Source: Nocardioides sp. zg-1308
GTDB taxonomy: Bacteria; Actinomycetota; Actinomycetes; Propionibacteriales; Nocardioidaceae
Reading direction: 5' to 3'
DNA length: 64,000 bases
NCBI RefSeq assembly: GCF_013155375.1
Contig: NZ_JABJQY010000002.1
Location: 1,116,001-1,180,000 of the forward strand
The notes under the pieces were generated by a model. That model was not told the DNA's origin. It saw only the letters and a program-made list of their open reading frames with translations, and made no database searches. Position 1 is the stretch's first letter. Each line of letters begins with the position of its first letter. Positions 54,803-63,238 of this stretch are shown here, piece by piece. A program made the position numbers and the translations under genes.

Positions 54803-56719
54803 ATGACTGTCGAAGCTGACCCGGCCGCCCCACGTTCCGCGCGGGGTCAGGCGCTGCGTCTCCCCAAGCACCCGGACCACTGCAGTGACCCGGCCGAACT
54901 CGCCAGTCTCGTGCGTCGCCTTCGGTCCTCGTCCGAGCGGACCCTCCTCGCCGCCGACCTGTTCTCCGGGGCGGGAGGAATGAGCCTCGGTCTGGAACAG
55001 GCAGGGATGCGCGTCGTGTTCGGTGCCGACTTCGACTCGGATGCGCTCACGACCCACGCCCACCACTTCGCCGGCATGTCCGTCGGGTGGGACCTGGGTG
55101 ACCCGAATCGGGTCGAAGAGGTGGGGAACATCCTCCGCTCGGCGAGGATCGACGTCTTGGCCGGCGGTCCGCCGTGCCAGCCGTTCTCCAAGGCCGGCCG
55201 CTCCAGGATGAGGTTCCTCGTCCAGAACGGCGTACGCGAGCGACATGACAAGCGCCGAGACCTCTGGCAGTCCTACCTCGAGATCGTTCGGTTGGCCCGC
55301 CCCCGTGCCGTGATCATGGAGAACGTGCCCGACATGGCACTCGACCGCGAGATGTTCATCCTTCGATCCATCGTGCGCCGACTGGAGGACTGGGGGTACT
55401 CGGTCCAGGAGCGGGTCGTCGATACCTACAGGTACGGCGTCCCGCAGTTCCGTCAACGACTCATCCTGGTCGCGGTGCTGGGGGGCCTCGAGTTCACGTG
55501 GCCCGCCGAATCCGCGAAGAAGGTCACGCTCGGCAACGCGATCCGTGACCTCCCCGCGGTCGACCCCAAGGACGGATGGGCGTCCGATGCGAACCGCGCA
55601 GGCTGGCGGAGGTACGCCGGGCCGAGGACCGAATTCCAGCGTGAGATGCGGAGTCTCGTGCCGGCGGGACAGGCTGACCGCGTGTACGACCACGTCACCC
55701 GGCGAGTGCGCGACGATGACGAGGCGGCCTTTGAACAACTCGACACCAAGACCCGCTACTCCGAACTCCCCGCCGAGCTCAAGCGCTACCGGGACGACAT
55801 CTTCGACGACAAGTACAAGCGGTTGGACGCTGATGACCTGTCGCGGACCATCACGGCGCACATCGCGAAGGACGGCTACTGGTACATCCATCCGGAGCAG
55901 AATCGGACCCTGACGATCCGGGAAGCCGCACGCATCCAGACCTTTCCCGACCACTTCCGTTTCGCCGGCGCGCCCACTTCCGCGTTCCGTCAGATCGGCA
56001 ACGCCGTTCCCCCCCGACTGGCGCGCGCCATCGGTGCCGCCGTCGTCGAGGTCGTGGAGCGAGGTGCCCCGGGCCTCGCCGTGACTACGTCGGACACCAA
56101 GTCGGCGCTGGCGGAGTGGTTCCGCATCTCTCCCGCGATCAGTCCGTGGCTCCGGTCCGGCTCCCGCTGGCTGGTCGTCCTGGGGGACACCGCGCTCGGC
56201 GCAGAGTCCGACACCGTGGTCAATGCCCTATGGCCCTCTATCTCAGGATGGGACGACCCGAGTCGTCTCCTCGACGAGAGCGAGCTGGTGCAGGAACTCG
56301 CCGGCTGGCTGGGCAAGCCGGACCTTGCCACCCGCCTCGTCGAGCTCGCGCGGTCGGTGACCGCCACCGACGGTGCCTTGGACGACGCCCACCTCACGGA
56401 GCTGGTTGCTCAAGGGATGCTCCGCAGAGGCACGGCGGAACTAGCGATGCTGGCGAACCCGGAGGGCGAGGAGCCGGTGATCGCGAGCACTGGTGCGTTG
56501 CGAGTGGCGGGGCGCTACTTCCAGGGGACGGAGCGGTGGCTCAAGAACCGGAGCTCGGACGGTCGCATCGCGGTGGGTCGACTCATCGGCTTCGACGAGG
56601 AGAGCACGAAGGCCCAGGTCGCGCTCATCGAGCTCGGCGCGCACATATGCACGCCGAAAGCGCCCGACTGTTCGGTATGCCCGCTCGCCGCGTGGTGCAA
56701 GTACCGCAACGAACGCTGA
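54803..56719 (+). CDS. DNA cytosine-5 methyltransferase with C-terminal endonuclease III-like [4Fe-4S] domain
   Basis: A 638-aa fusion. Residues 45-430 are a C5 methyltransferase: DLFSGAGGMSLGLEQAG (motif I, near 51), GGPPCQPFS with the catalytic Cys (motif IV, near 122), MENVPDM (VI, near 172), QRLILVAV (VIII, near 217) and RQIGNAVPPRLARAIG (X, near 396). Residues about 450-638 resemble an HhH-GPD glycosylase. They end in Cys616, Cys623, Cys626 and Cys632, exactly the C-X6-C-X2-C-X5-C iron-sulfur signature of EndoIII/MutY. The HhH hairpin (about 535-545) is degenerate, and the strand where the catalytic Asp is expected (PVIASTGALRV, 558-568) has none. Starts at GTG 54752 or ATG 54773 are possible. 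Confidence 0.9.
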   Translation: MTVEADPAAPRSARGQALRLPKHPDHCSDPAELASLVRRLRSSSERTLLAADLFSGAGGMSLGLEQAGMRVVFGADFDSDALTTHAHHFAGMSVGWDLGDPNRVEEVGNILRSARIDVLAGGPPCQPFSKAGRSRMRFLVQNGVRERHDKRRDLWQSYLEIVRLARPRAVIMENVPDMALDREMFILRSIVRRLEDWGYSVQERVVDTYRYGVPQFRQRLILVAVLGGLEFTWPAESAKKVTLGNAIRDLPAVDPKDGWASDANRAGWRRYAGPRTEFQREMRSLVPAGQADRVYDHVTRRVRDDDEAAFEQLDTKTRYSELPAELKRYRDDIFDDKYKRLDADDLSRTITAHIAKDGYWYIHPEQNRTLTIREAARIQTFPDHFRFAGAPTSAFRQIGNAVPPRLARAIGAAVVEVVERGAPGLAVTTSDTKSALAEWFRISPAISPWLRSGSRWLVVLGDTALGAESDTVVNALWPSISGWDDPSRLLDESELVQELAGWLGKPDLATRLVELARSVTATDGALDDAHLTELVAQGMLRRGTAELAMLANPEGEEPVIASTGALRVAGRYFQGTERWLKNRSSDGRIAVGRLIGFDEESTKAQVALIELGAHICTPKAPDCSVCPLAAWCKYRNER

Positions 56720-56730
56720 GGATCTGTGCC

Positions 56731-58020
56731 TCAGAGTCCCAACTGCTCAGCGAGACCGGGGTGACGAGTTCGGATCAGTTCCAGTGCCGACCGGAAGTCC
56801 TCCAACGACCGATCCTCGAGCAACGCCGCCTTGAGCGCGATGCCCACGTCGCGGAGTGCCGTGTCCGACGCCTTGGCCGTCTTGATCAGGGCATCAGTCC
56901 TTCCCGCCGCATTGGCTGATCGGCGGTACGCGTCATCGGCCAGGACGCACAGCTCATGGACAGGACGCTCCAGCATCTGCTTGACCACCGGGGGCAGTTC
57001 GACGTGCATCTTGGCGACGTTGATCTGGAACGCCTCATCCAGGTCGGTATCGAAATCGACGGCCGCCCGCGCGAGCTTCGTGTGCTCGTCGATCCCCCTC
57101 AGACCCGACCATCCCCCGTGCTGAACCAATCGGTCAGCTCGGTAGATGTAGAGCCCTTGCTGTCGGTTCCACTTCTGCGGACCTGATAGACGCTCGAACT
57201 GTTCAAGTGACGAGAAGCGATCCCGGGCAGGCAAGACGACGCCACGGAAGCGCACCTCAGAGCTACCCCCCTCGACCTCCACCTCGAAGACCTGCTCCGG
57301 AAGGACCGACCGCGCCCCTTCGTCGGGAGCGAAGGGGTCCCATGGAAGCAGCTTGGTTTCGTCCACGCAGATGACTACCTCGCTGCGGCCTGATGCTTCG
57401 CCGGCGATGAAGCGATGGAAGACCATGGCGAGATGGTCGGCGGTGCGGTTGGCGAGCGCACGCAGCCGCCGTCGCCCCCAACCGGTCTCCGCGTACCGCT
57501 CGGGTAGCACTCGATCGAGGTCCTCCCAGACCACGACCGTCCCAGGGGACTCGCGCAACAGGTCCTTCGCCCGTTCGATCGCCGGAGTGGACTCGTCTGC
57601 GGTGATGTCCCAGGTGTCCGTCCGGGCGATGCGATTCAGATCAAGGGTCATCACGTTGAACCGCGCCTGTGCAGGAGTCGTGCGGGTCACCACCGTGAGG
57701 CGCCGACACTGCGAGAACGATCCGGTCTTCAGCCCGAGCCCGAACCGGCCCAACTCGTTCTTGCCGTAGTCCCGTCGCGTACCGAACCGCAGCGCCTCGA
57801 CCAGATCCTTCTGCGACATGCCCGACCCGTCGTCGCTGATAAGCACGTACGAGCCGTGCGGCACGAACTGGGTGTAGACATTGATGCGAGAAGCACCAGC
57901 GGCGATCGAGTTGTCGACGAGGTCGGCGACGGCGGTCGTGAAGTCGTAGCCGATGTCGCGCAGCGACCCGGTGAGACGCGCGGCAGACGGCGCAACCTCG
58001 AACGTCTTGGTTCCGGCCAC
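56731..58020 (-). CDS. MORC-like GHKL ATPase (defence)
   Basis: A 429-aa ATP-binding protein of the HATPase_c_3 type. AVADLVDNSIAAGASRINV (N-box, near residue 30), ISDDGSGM (near 61) and RFGLGLKTGSFSQCRRL (near 92) are intact. The second half is unrecognised (transducer-like), with a charged C-terminus. GTG at 58020 follows AGGAGG. It lies antisense between the methyltransferase and vsr: 11 nt from the end of the former and 26 nt start-to-start from the latter. Related ATPases accompany Dcm/Vsr modules in other bacteria, so it belongs to this system despite its orientation. Confidence 0.85.
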   Translation of the reverse strand: MAGTKTFEVAPSAARLTGSLRDIGYDFTTAVADLVDNSIAAGASRINVYTQFVPHGSYVLISDDGSGMSQKDLVEALRFGTRRDYGKNELGRFGLGLKTGSFSQCRRLTVVTRTTPAQARFNVMTLDLNRIARTDTWDITADESTPAIERAKDLLRESPGTVVVWEDLDRVLPERYAETGWGRRRLRALANRTADHLAMVFHRFIAGEASGRSEVVICVDETKLLPWDPFAPDEGARSVLPEQVFEVEVEGGSSEVRFRGVVLPARDRFSSLEQFERLSGPQKWNRQQGLYIYRADRLVQHGGWSGLRGIDEHTKLARAAVDFDTDLDEAFQINVAKMHVELPPVVKQMLERPVHELCVLADDAYRRSANAAGRTDALIKTAKASDTALRDVGIALKAALLEDRSLEDFRSALELIRTRHPGLAEQLGL

Positions 58021-58046
58021 CAGATCAACCTCCTAGTGTGGAAAGC

Positions 58047-58535
58047 ATGCCAGGCGAAGAGCGATCGGTCCGGCGCGGCGGGGGCGTGTCGAGCACAGCG
58101 TATTTCAAGCCTCCGACAATTGCCTCACCGCCGGTGACCTCAGCGGCCCGCAACACCATGCTGGCCAACCGGAGGCGAGACACCGGACCGGAGCTGGCCA
58201 TCCGCTCGCGTGTGCACCGCGCCGGCCTTCGCTATCGGGTCGACTGGGCTCTGCCCTTCGATCGTCGCCGAAGAGCAGACCTAGTTTTCACCCGGGTTGG
58301 GCTCTATGTGTTCATCGACGGATGCTTCTGGCACGGGTGCCCGCAGCACTTCGTCGTACCCAAGACTCGGACGGAATTCTGGGTAACGAAGATCGAGCGC
58401 AACCGCGCTCGCGACAACGAGACCGACCTTCGTCTGCGAGAGCTAGGCCTCACGGTGCTCCGCCTTTGGGAGCACGAGTCTGCGGCGGCGGCAGCTGCGG
58501 CTGTCTGTGCGGAGTACCAGCGCCTCGACGGGTAG
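58047..58535 (+). CDS. vsr: Very short patch repair endonuclease (Vsr)
   Basis: A 162-aa nicking enzyme that cuts at T:G mismatches arising from deaminated 5-methylcytosine. Family residues present are RRRDTGPELAIRSRVHRAGL (catalytic Glu), RRRADLVF (metal-binding Asp), VFIDGCFWHGCPQH (catalytic His and zinc Cys) and FWVTKIERNRARDNE. ATG at 58047 with GGAAAG just upstream; a GTG at 58038 is possible. It should guard the sites modified by the neighbouring methyltransferase. Confidence 0.94.
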   Translation: MPGEERSVRRGGGVSSTAYFKPPTIASPPVTSAARNTMLANRRRDTGPELAIRSRVHRAGLRYRVDWALPFDRRRRADLVFTRVGLYVFIDGCFWHGCPQHFVVPKTRTEFWVTKIERNRARDNETDLRLRELGLTVLRLWEHESAAAAAAAVCAEYQRLDG

Positions 58536-58673
58536 GCGGGGCGACTCGAGCGGCTGTGAAGGTTGGACCCTGGCGCGACGTGGACATACCGTTCGAATCA
58601 CTGGTCTGTTGTCTTAACCGCAGGCAAGACCTACGACCTGAACCACCACAGGTAGGGGGTCGTTGGACGGCCA

Positions 58674-59723
58674 TCAACCGAAATTGTTGTTGGCCAAATC
58701 CGGCGAACCGACCCTGCCCAAGTATTGGCTCGACCGAACCAGCAGCTCTTCAGCGTAAGGCGTGTCTAGGGTAGCTACTCGCTCAACTGACCCGCGTTCA
58801 AGATCTGCAATCACCTGGGTCCGCAACGGCGTGCTCGCCTGTTGTAGGTCAACGATTAGGCGAGGAATCTCGATAAACGCCGGCAGGAACGAGTAGCGCG
58901 GCTTTCCGCCAGTGTGCACGCGCTTGAGCCATTCGGCCTCGGCAGTTCTGCCCATATCAACGCTTTCAGCCGTAAGGGCGCGCACCAGTCGCAGGTACTC
59001 GCCGTTGGGCGCTCCTCCGCTGCGCTCCACTAGATCGCAGGCCGGCGTCAGGAGCACCTCCCAATGGTCGCCACGTCGCAAGACGTCACCGCAAGTCAGA
59101 GTTTCGGTAACGGGAGGGTACAAGTACATGCGCGACGCGGGCACGCCAGCCGCCCTTTCCTGACCCTCAGTGCAATCAAGTTTGGAAGCAACGCGTCTAA
59201 AGAGCACCGGCTTCACTTGGTCGCCGATGGTTAACAGTCGCGCTAGGCTCTGTTGGGACCACAGGTACTCTCTTACTTCTCCCTCCACCTCTCGAGTGAG
59301 TTCACGAATAGTCATCAATATTCCACTGTCAAGAAGTTCGGCGACAACGATGTCGATGTTTGTGGGATCCACTTTCGAAACGACCCACACGAAAGGCAGC
59401 TCGCGGAGATCCGCGCCGACATCTTCACCGTATGCCGTATAGAAGATGACAGGGCAAAACATCATCGAACTAATATCCGCGAAAAGGTCAAGACCCGCGT
59501 CATTTTGAGGAGCGCCGCCGTCCTGGTCGTACCTCAGATCCACTACAGCGAAGTCATACCGTCCGTTCCGAAGAGCCAGGGTGGCGTCAGCGAAGTCGTC
59601 GAACGTGTCGATTGCGAACTGCGCTAGCCCGCGATCCTCCACCTCCCCAAGGCGGTCGCGGACAGTCGTCACGGCGGCTGGGTTGTCATCTACAACCAGG
59701 ACTCGGAATGGAGGGATGGTCAT
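58674..59723 (-). CDS. Response regulator with unrecognised C-terminal domain
   Basis: A 349-aa protein. Residues 5-140 are a receiver domain: acidic pair in VLVVDDNPA, phospho-acceptor Asp in FAVVDLRYDQDG, Thr in IFYTAYGED, and Lys in VWVVSKVDP, all intact. Residues 150-349 match no output domain I recognise: there is no helix-turn-helix and no enzyme motif. The strand WEVLLTPACDLVERSG near 240 looks conserved-like. It overlaps the sensor gene by ATGA. GC content and codon use are visibly lower than in the core genes. The output is probably protein-protein or enzymatic, not classical transcription control. Confidence 0.82.
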   Translation of the reverse strand: MTIPPFRVLVVDDNPAAVTTVRDRLGEVEDRGLAQFAIDTFDDFADATLALRNGRYDFAVVDLRYDQDGGAPQNDAGLDLFADISSMMFCPVIFYTAYGEDVGADLRELPFVWVVSKVDPTNIDIVVAELLDSGILMTIRELTREVEGEVREYLWSQQSLARLLTIGDQVKPVLFRRVASKLDCTEGQERAAGVPASRMYLYPPVTETLTCGDVLRRGDHWEVLLTPACDLVERSGGAPNGEYLRLVRALTAESVDMGRTAEAEWLKRVHTGGKPRYSFLPAFIEIPRLIVDLQQASTPLRTQVIADLERGSVERVATLDTPYAEELLVRSSQYLGRVGSPDLANNNFG

Positions 59724-61867
59724 ACGCGTTTCCTTATGACTAGAGAAAAGGTGCCGCCGGACAGAGGTCCGGCGGGCGAGTAGGTCAACTCGCCGTCGTA
59801 CTGTGCTGCGACACTTCCCACAATGGCGAGTCCCAACCCAGTTCCGTCCGGCTTCATAGAAAAATATGCCTCGAAGATCGAGGCCCTGAACGCTTCCGGC
59901 ACGCCGGTCCCAGAGTCGCTCACTTCGATGATCACGACTCCTTCCTGCTGAGATCGAACTCGAACCGACACTCGTTTTTCCCCGACTGCGGTCCGCTCCA
60001 CCCAGTACAGCGCATTATTGACAAGGTTTACGACCGCCATAATTATGTCGGACTCCGCCCACGTCACCTCAACGTCGTCCCCGCCAACGTCAATGACCGT
60101 CGCTGGACTGAGCGAGGTGTCAGCGCCAACTATCGACTTCTGCACTGTGGAGAGCGCAGAGACCTTTCGTGGCCGACCGCGCTTCCGGCCGCTGAGAGGA
60201 TCGAGTCCGTCGAACAAGGCTCTGAGCACGTCTGTCTGCGTCTCGACCACCTCCAAGAGCTCGCTTCGTCTATTCGCGATTCGCGATTCCACGCCGGAGC
60301 CGACGGCGCTCTTCAAAAGGTCGGCCTTGTTTCGCAGTGGCCCAATCGCGTTTCGACCGTCATGTACGACCCTATCCACCAGTTGGCCCAAAGTGGCTTG
60401 CAGCTGAAACGCCGAGATTACCTCTTTTACTCTGTCGACGCCGCTCGACATCTCGCGCTGTCTTGCCTCGATTAGCTCGATCACGTGGCGACTGGCACCT
60501 CCGGCCCTGGCGCCGTCCACCACGTCACTCAACTCAAAAACGTCGAATAGTCTGTTCCCGACGTCGGGCTTTAACGAACCGTCCTTCCTTGCATCCCTTC
60601 GACGTCCTTCGACCTCCGTCAGGGCGGCGATGATCAAGGTACGGAAGTCATCGTAGGCAGGGCCTTCCTGCATTCCCTCTCGGTTCGATTGATCTTGGAG
60701 ACCAGGATTTTCGTCGGCCGAGATGTAGACGCTTCCCATGATTTGGTTGTTGGACACGCGCAGGCTCGGGTTGTTCACCCGCCTCGCGTCCAGTCGTAAC
60801 CAGTCGTCTCCCCGCTCACCGAACGGGAAGACTCGAAACCCGTCTCGGTAAACGCTCACGCCAGCCAGCGGATCTAAAAGACGGCGGAAGTCGCGGACGC
60901 CCATGTCTGGAGCGGCCATGGCGATACCGGCTCGGTCCCGATCCCAAATGCGAACAGCAATTTTGAACGGGCCACAGGACGGTGGGCGTTCCGGATTTGC
61001 CCATAAGTTGAGATCAATATCCTCAGACGATGGAGGATGGGCTTGGAAATATCTAAGTGTCGCGCGGCCAGTCGCGTCGACCTCTCCATTCAACTGGTAG
61101 AGAGGGTCGCGAAGGGCCTCCGGTGGACCGACCTCACCCGAGAGGTCCTCGAATGGTGAAGGAAGCTCCAAGAAGATGCGGAACTCGGGTGTGGCGGCGC
61201 CGGCCGCCTCAGATAGAGGTGCGGGAGGTGCTAGCCGCTCCAGCGCTCGGCGGAGTTCGCGCAAATCCTCCAGGTCCCAGTCGGTCGTTAAGCCATCCAT
61301 CCTCAACGACGTCCCGTGTCCAGACGCGTAGCCCTCTATTCCTGCGTCCGCGAATATCCGCGCGGCCGCCCCGCCGTCAGCAAATTCGTCTGGGTCTCCG
61401 CTGGCCCACGCGATGTCAATCTCATCAAGGAACGCATCCAAACGGTCAAAGTCTCTCCACTCAACAAGCAACTCCAATTCGGAGTCGTCCTGACGACGCG
61501 TCGTGACCAAGAGGCTGTGAGCAATTCGCGCGGCTGCAAGTCGCCCCACGCCCTTCTCGCCCAGTACGCGGCGGCGGCCACTTTCACTTCGACGATCAGT
61601 GCGCTTCGTCGTGGTGGCGAGCTCGAGCCACGCGCGCGAGAGCGTTTGAGCATCCATGCCGTGACCGTCGTCAAGCACCGTGACGGAGCCGGAGTCTCGT
61701 GCCAAGGATCCTTCGAAGCGGATGAGGCAGATCGAGGCGTCGGCATCGAAGGCGTTCTTCACTAGTTCGATCAACGCAACCCGCTCGTTGCTGATTAGCT
61801 CAGCCCCCAAGGTCCGCATGATCCGAGCACGAGGACGAAAGGGAGCACTCCCTAGGTGTTCGACCAT
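59720..61867 (-). CDS. Sensor histidine kinase with two GHKL ATPase modules
   Basis: A 715-aa protein with no membrane segment. The N-terminal module (about residues 15-300) is an Hsp90/MORC-like ATPase: ALIELVKNAFDADAS, VTVLDDGHGMD and LGEKGVGRLAAARIA. The C-terminal module (about 490-715) is a histidine kinase: a candidate phospho-His in DRVVHDGRNAIGPLRNKADL, N-box NLVNNALYWVE, G1 SDSGTGVPE and G2 DGTGLGLAIV. ATG at 61867 is chosen because AGGAG precedes it by 6 nt; 67 residues of open frame upstream look non-coding. A cytosolic input is likely, perhaps sensed by the Hsp90-like half. Confidence 0.85.
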   Translation of the reverse strand: MVEHLGSAPFRPRARIMRTLGAELISNERVALIELVKNAFDADASICLIRFEGSLARDSGSVTVLDDGHGMDAQTLSRAWLELATTTKRTDRRSESGRRRVLGEKGVGRLAAARIAHSLLVTTRRQDDSELELLVEWRDFDRLDAFLDEIDIAWASGDPDEFADGGAAARIFADAGIEGYASGHGTSLRMDGLTTDWDLEDLRELRRALERLAPPAPLSEAAGAATPEFRIFLELPSPFEDLSGEVGPPEALRDPLYQLNGEVDATGRATLRYFQAHPPSSEDIDLNLWANPERPPSCGPFKIAVRIWDRDRAGIAMAAPDMGVRDFRRLLDPLAGVSVYRDGFRVFPFGERGDDWLRLDARRVNNPSLRVSNNQIMGSVYISADENPGLQDQSNREGMQEGPAYDDFRTLIIAALTEVEGRRRDARKDGSLKPDVGNRLFDVFELSDVVDGARAGGASRHVIELIEARQREMSSGVDRVKEVISAFQLQATLGQLVDRVVHDGRNAIGPLRNKADLLKSAVGSGVESRIANRRSELLEVVETQTDVLRALFDGLDPLSGRKRGRPRKVSALSTVQKSIVGADTSLSPATVIDVGGDDVEVTWAESDIIMAVVNLVNNALYWVERTAVGEKRVSVRVRSQQEGVVIIEVSDSGTGVPEAFRASIFEAYFSMKPDGTGLGLAIVGSVAAQYDGELTYSPAGPLSGGTFSLVIRKRV

Positions 61868-62020
61868 TGAGGCTCCTACTGATATGTCACGTGACGGGCG
61901 ACGCATCGGCAGCATATGTTGACTAGGGCGAACCGTCCGACCGGTACACCCGTGTCGACGGAAAAGAGTCGCTGGGACCACCCCTCGGCTCCTTCGGGTC
62001 CGCTTGGCAACGTCCGATGA

Positions 62021-62206
62021 GGCGGAACGTCTGCATGCTCTGTTGCGCGCAGGAACGGTATTGCCCATGGCGAGGTCTCAATCGGGGCCACTTTCGGCGA
62101 TGTGGATGGGTACGTAGACGTCGTCGAAGAATTGGCACTCGAGATCGACGGGCAGGTTGGTGAAGCAGTCCGACGCATCTGCGCCAGCGCCACGCTGCCG
62201 TGGTGA
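62021..62206 (+). pseudogene. Possible remnant of a HEPN-domain protein (C-terminal end)
   Basis: An open frame of 61 residues between stops reads like the end of a real protein. VARRNGIAHGE contains the R-X4-H motif of HEPN ribonucleases (R-N-x-I-A-H), and a helical stretch follows (YVDVVEELALEIDGQVGEAV). There is no start codon with an SD, and a TGA at 62018-62020 stands directly upstream in the same frame. That frame can be followed back to an ATG at 61916. It is probably the decayed tail of a HEPN toxin or anti-phage protein. The rest of the 61868-62362 gap shows no gene. Confidence 0.4.
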
Positions 62207-62362
62207 CCTCGGGCGAAGCCTGCGGTGGTGCATGCACGGCCCTACCGTTTGGCATGTACGCGGATGGCGGGTCGTCCGCGTCCGGGAGAACGAGGTGCCC
62301 GAGAGTGGAAGGGAACGAGCCACGGAGCCGCTCCGTGAGAGCGCTTGGGCGGACCCGAACGG

Positions 62363-63112
62363 CTAGTTGGAGGCAGTAGCGACCGTCGTGCCTCGGCGAT
62401 CTCGCAACTCCTCGGGGGTAAGCCAGGGTCGCGCGCGATGGATCATCCGGTGGCAGTTGCTGCACAGCAGAGCCAGGTCGCTCAGTCTTGTGGTCGTGGG
62501 GCCAGACGCATGCAGTGGCAGGACATGGTGGACCTCGATGTACCCGTCGCCGAGGTCTCCGTAGGCGCGGCCGAAGTCAAACTCGCAGACCTCGCAGGCG
62601 ATCAGCAGGCCAGCAGCTTGGACAGCGGCGATCTTCCGCTTGCGGATCGTGCGGTTCCGCTCCCGGCGGTAGTGCTGCGCGAGCCACTGGCCGCCCTCTT
62701 GGGCCTCGAAGTCGTCGCTGAGGGAGTCGGCGTCCGAGTCCCAGTCGACATCAACCGCGGCGTCCTTCGGGGTCCGTCCGGCCTCGATCGCGGCGGCGAG
62801 GCTCGTGGCCAGCGTGTCCATCTTGTCTGGCCTGTCCAGAAACGCCTGGAGCACCTCGCGGGTGGGCCGCCCGCCCTTGGTGGGCTTGCCGCCGTATGTG
62901 GGCAGTAGCGTGCTGAGGTCGTACATCTTGCGCTGAACGCTGTTCGGGCTACGGAAGTCGTCGTCACGCTCGCTCAACGGGACGAAGTTGGCGTCTATGA
63001 GCAGCGCGGACAGCCTCTCTGCCTCAGGCGAGTTGGCCCGGTAGACCTTCCAGTCGTTCGCCTTGAGTTCGGCGCAGATGATCACGAGCTCCTCGCGGGT
63101 CCAGTCAGCCAC
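62363..63112 (-). CDS. HNH endonuclease
   Basis: A 249-aa protein. The N-terminal helical part (WTREELVIICAELKANDWKV) resembles the start of many McrA-like HNH proteins. The HNH domain is at about residues 168-235: CEVCEFDFG, the metal and catalytic YIEVHHVLPLH, and LCSNCHRMIHR, with four Cys for zinc. It probably cuts incoming or modified DNA. GTG at 63112 is supported by TATTGT 6 nt upstream; the frame continues to 63433 without a convincing start. Confidence 0.85.
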   Translation of the reverse strand: MADWTREELVIICAELKANDWKVYRANSPEAERLSALLIDANFVPLSERDDDFRSPNSVQRKMYDLSTLLPTYGGKPTKGGRPTREVLQAFLDRPDKMDTLATSLAAAIEAGRTPKDAAVDVDWDSDADSLSDDFEAQEGGQWLAQHYRRERNRTIRKRKIAAVQAAGLLIACEVCEFDFGRAYGDLGDGYIEVHHVLPLHASGPTTTRLSDLALLCSNCHRMIHRARPWLTPEELRDRRGTTVATASN

Positions 63113-63118
63113 CCGGCG

Positions 63119-63124
63119 ACAATA
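63119..63124 (-). promoter_or_regulatory. -10-like hexamer TATTGT upstream of the HNH gene
   Basis: On the minus strand it ends 6 nt before the GTG at 63112. Close to the divergent kinase gene. Confidence 0.4.
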
Positions 63125-63238
63125 GATCTGCTTCGGTCGAGGCGTCCTGGGATCCGGCGATCCGTGATGGTGATGAATCGACCGACTTATCCATGACGAC
63201 TCACGGGCCCGGTGAGAGGGGATGAGAAGATTTCGGCC

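Noticed and set aside
58536..58673. Possible small RNA or terminator between vsr and the regulator gene
   Set aside because: Only a weak ACCTG/CAGGT pairing is seen; not enough to call a feature.
61923..62465. Minus-strand open frame of 180 codons between the sensor and HNH genes
   Set aside because: No SD, Arg/Pro-rich random composition, and the opposite strand has the more protein-like HEPN-type remnant.
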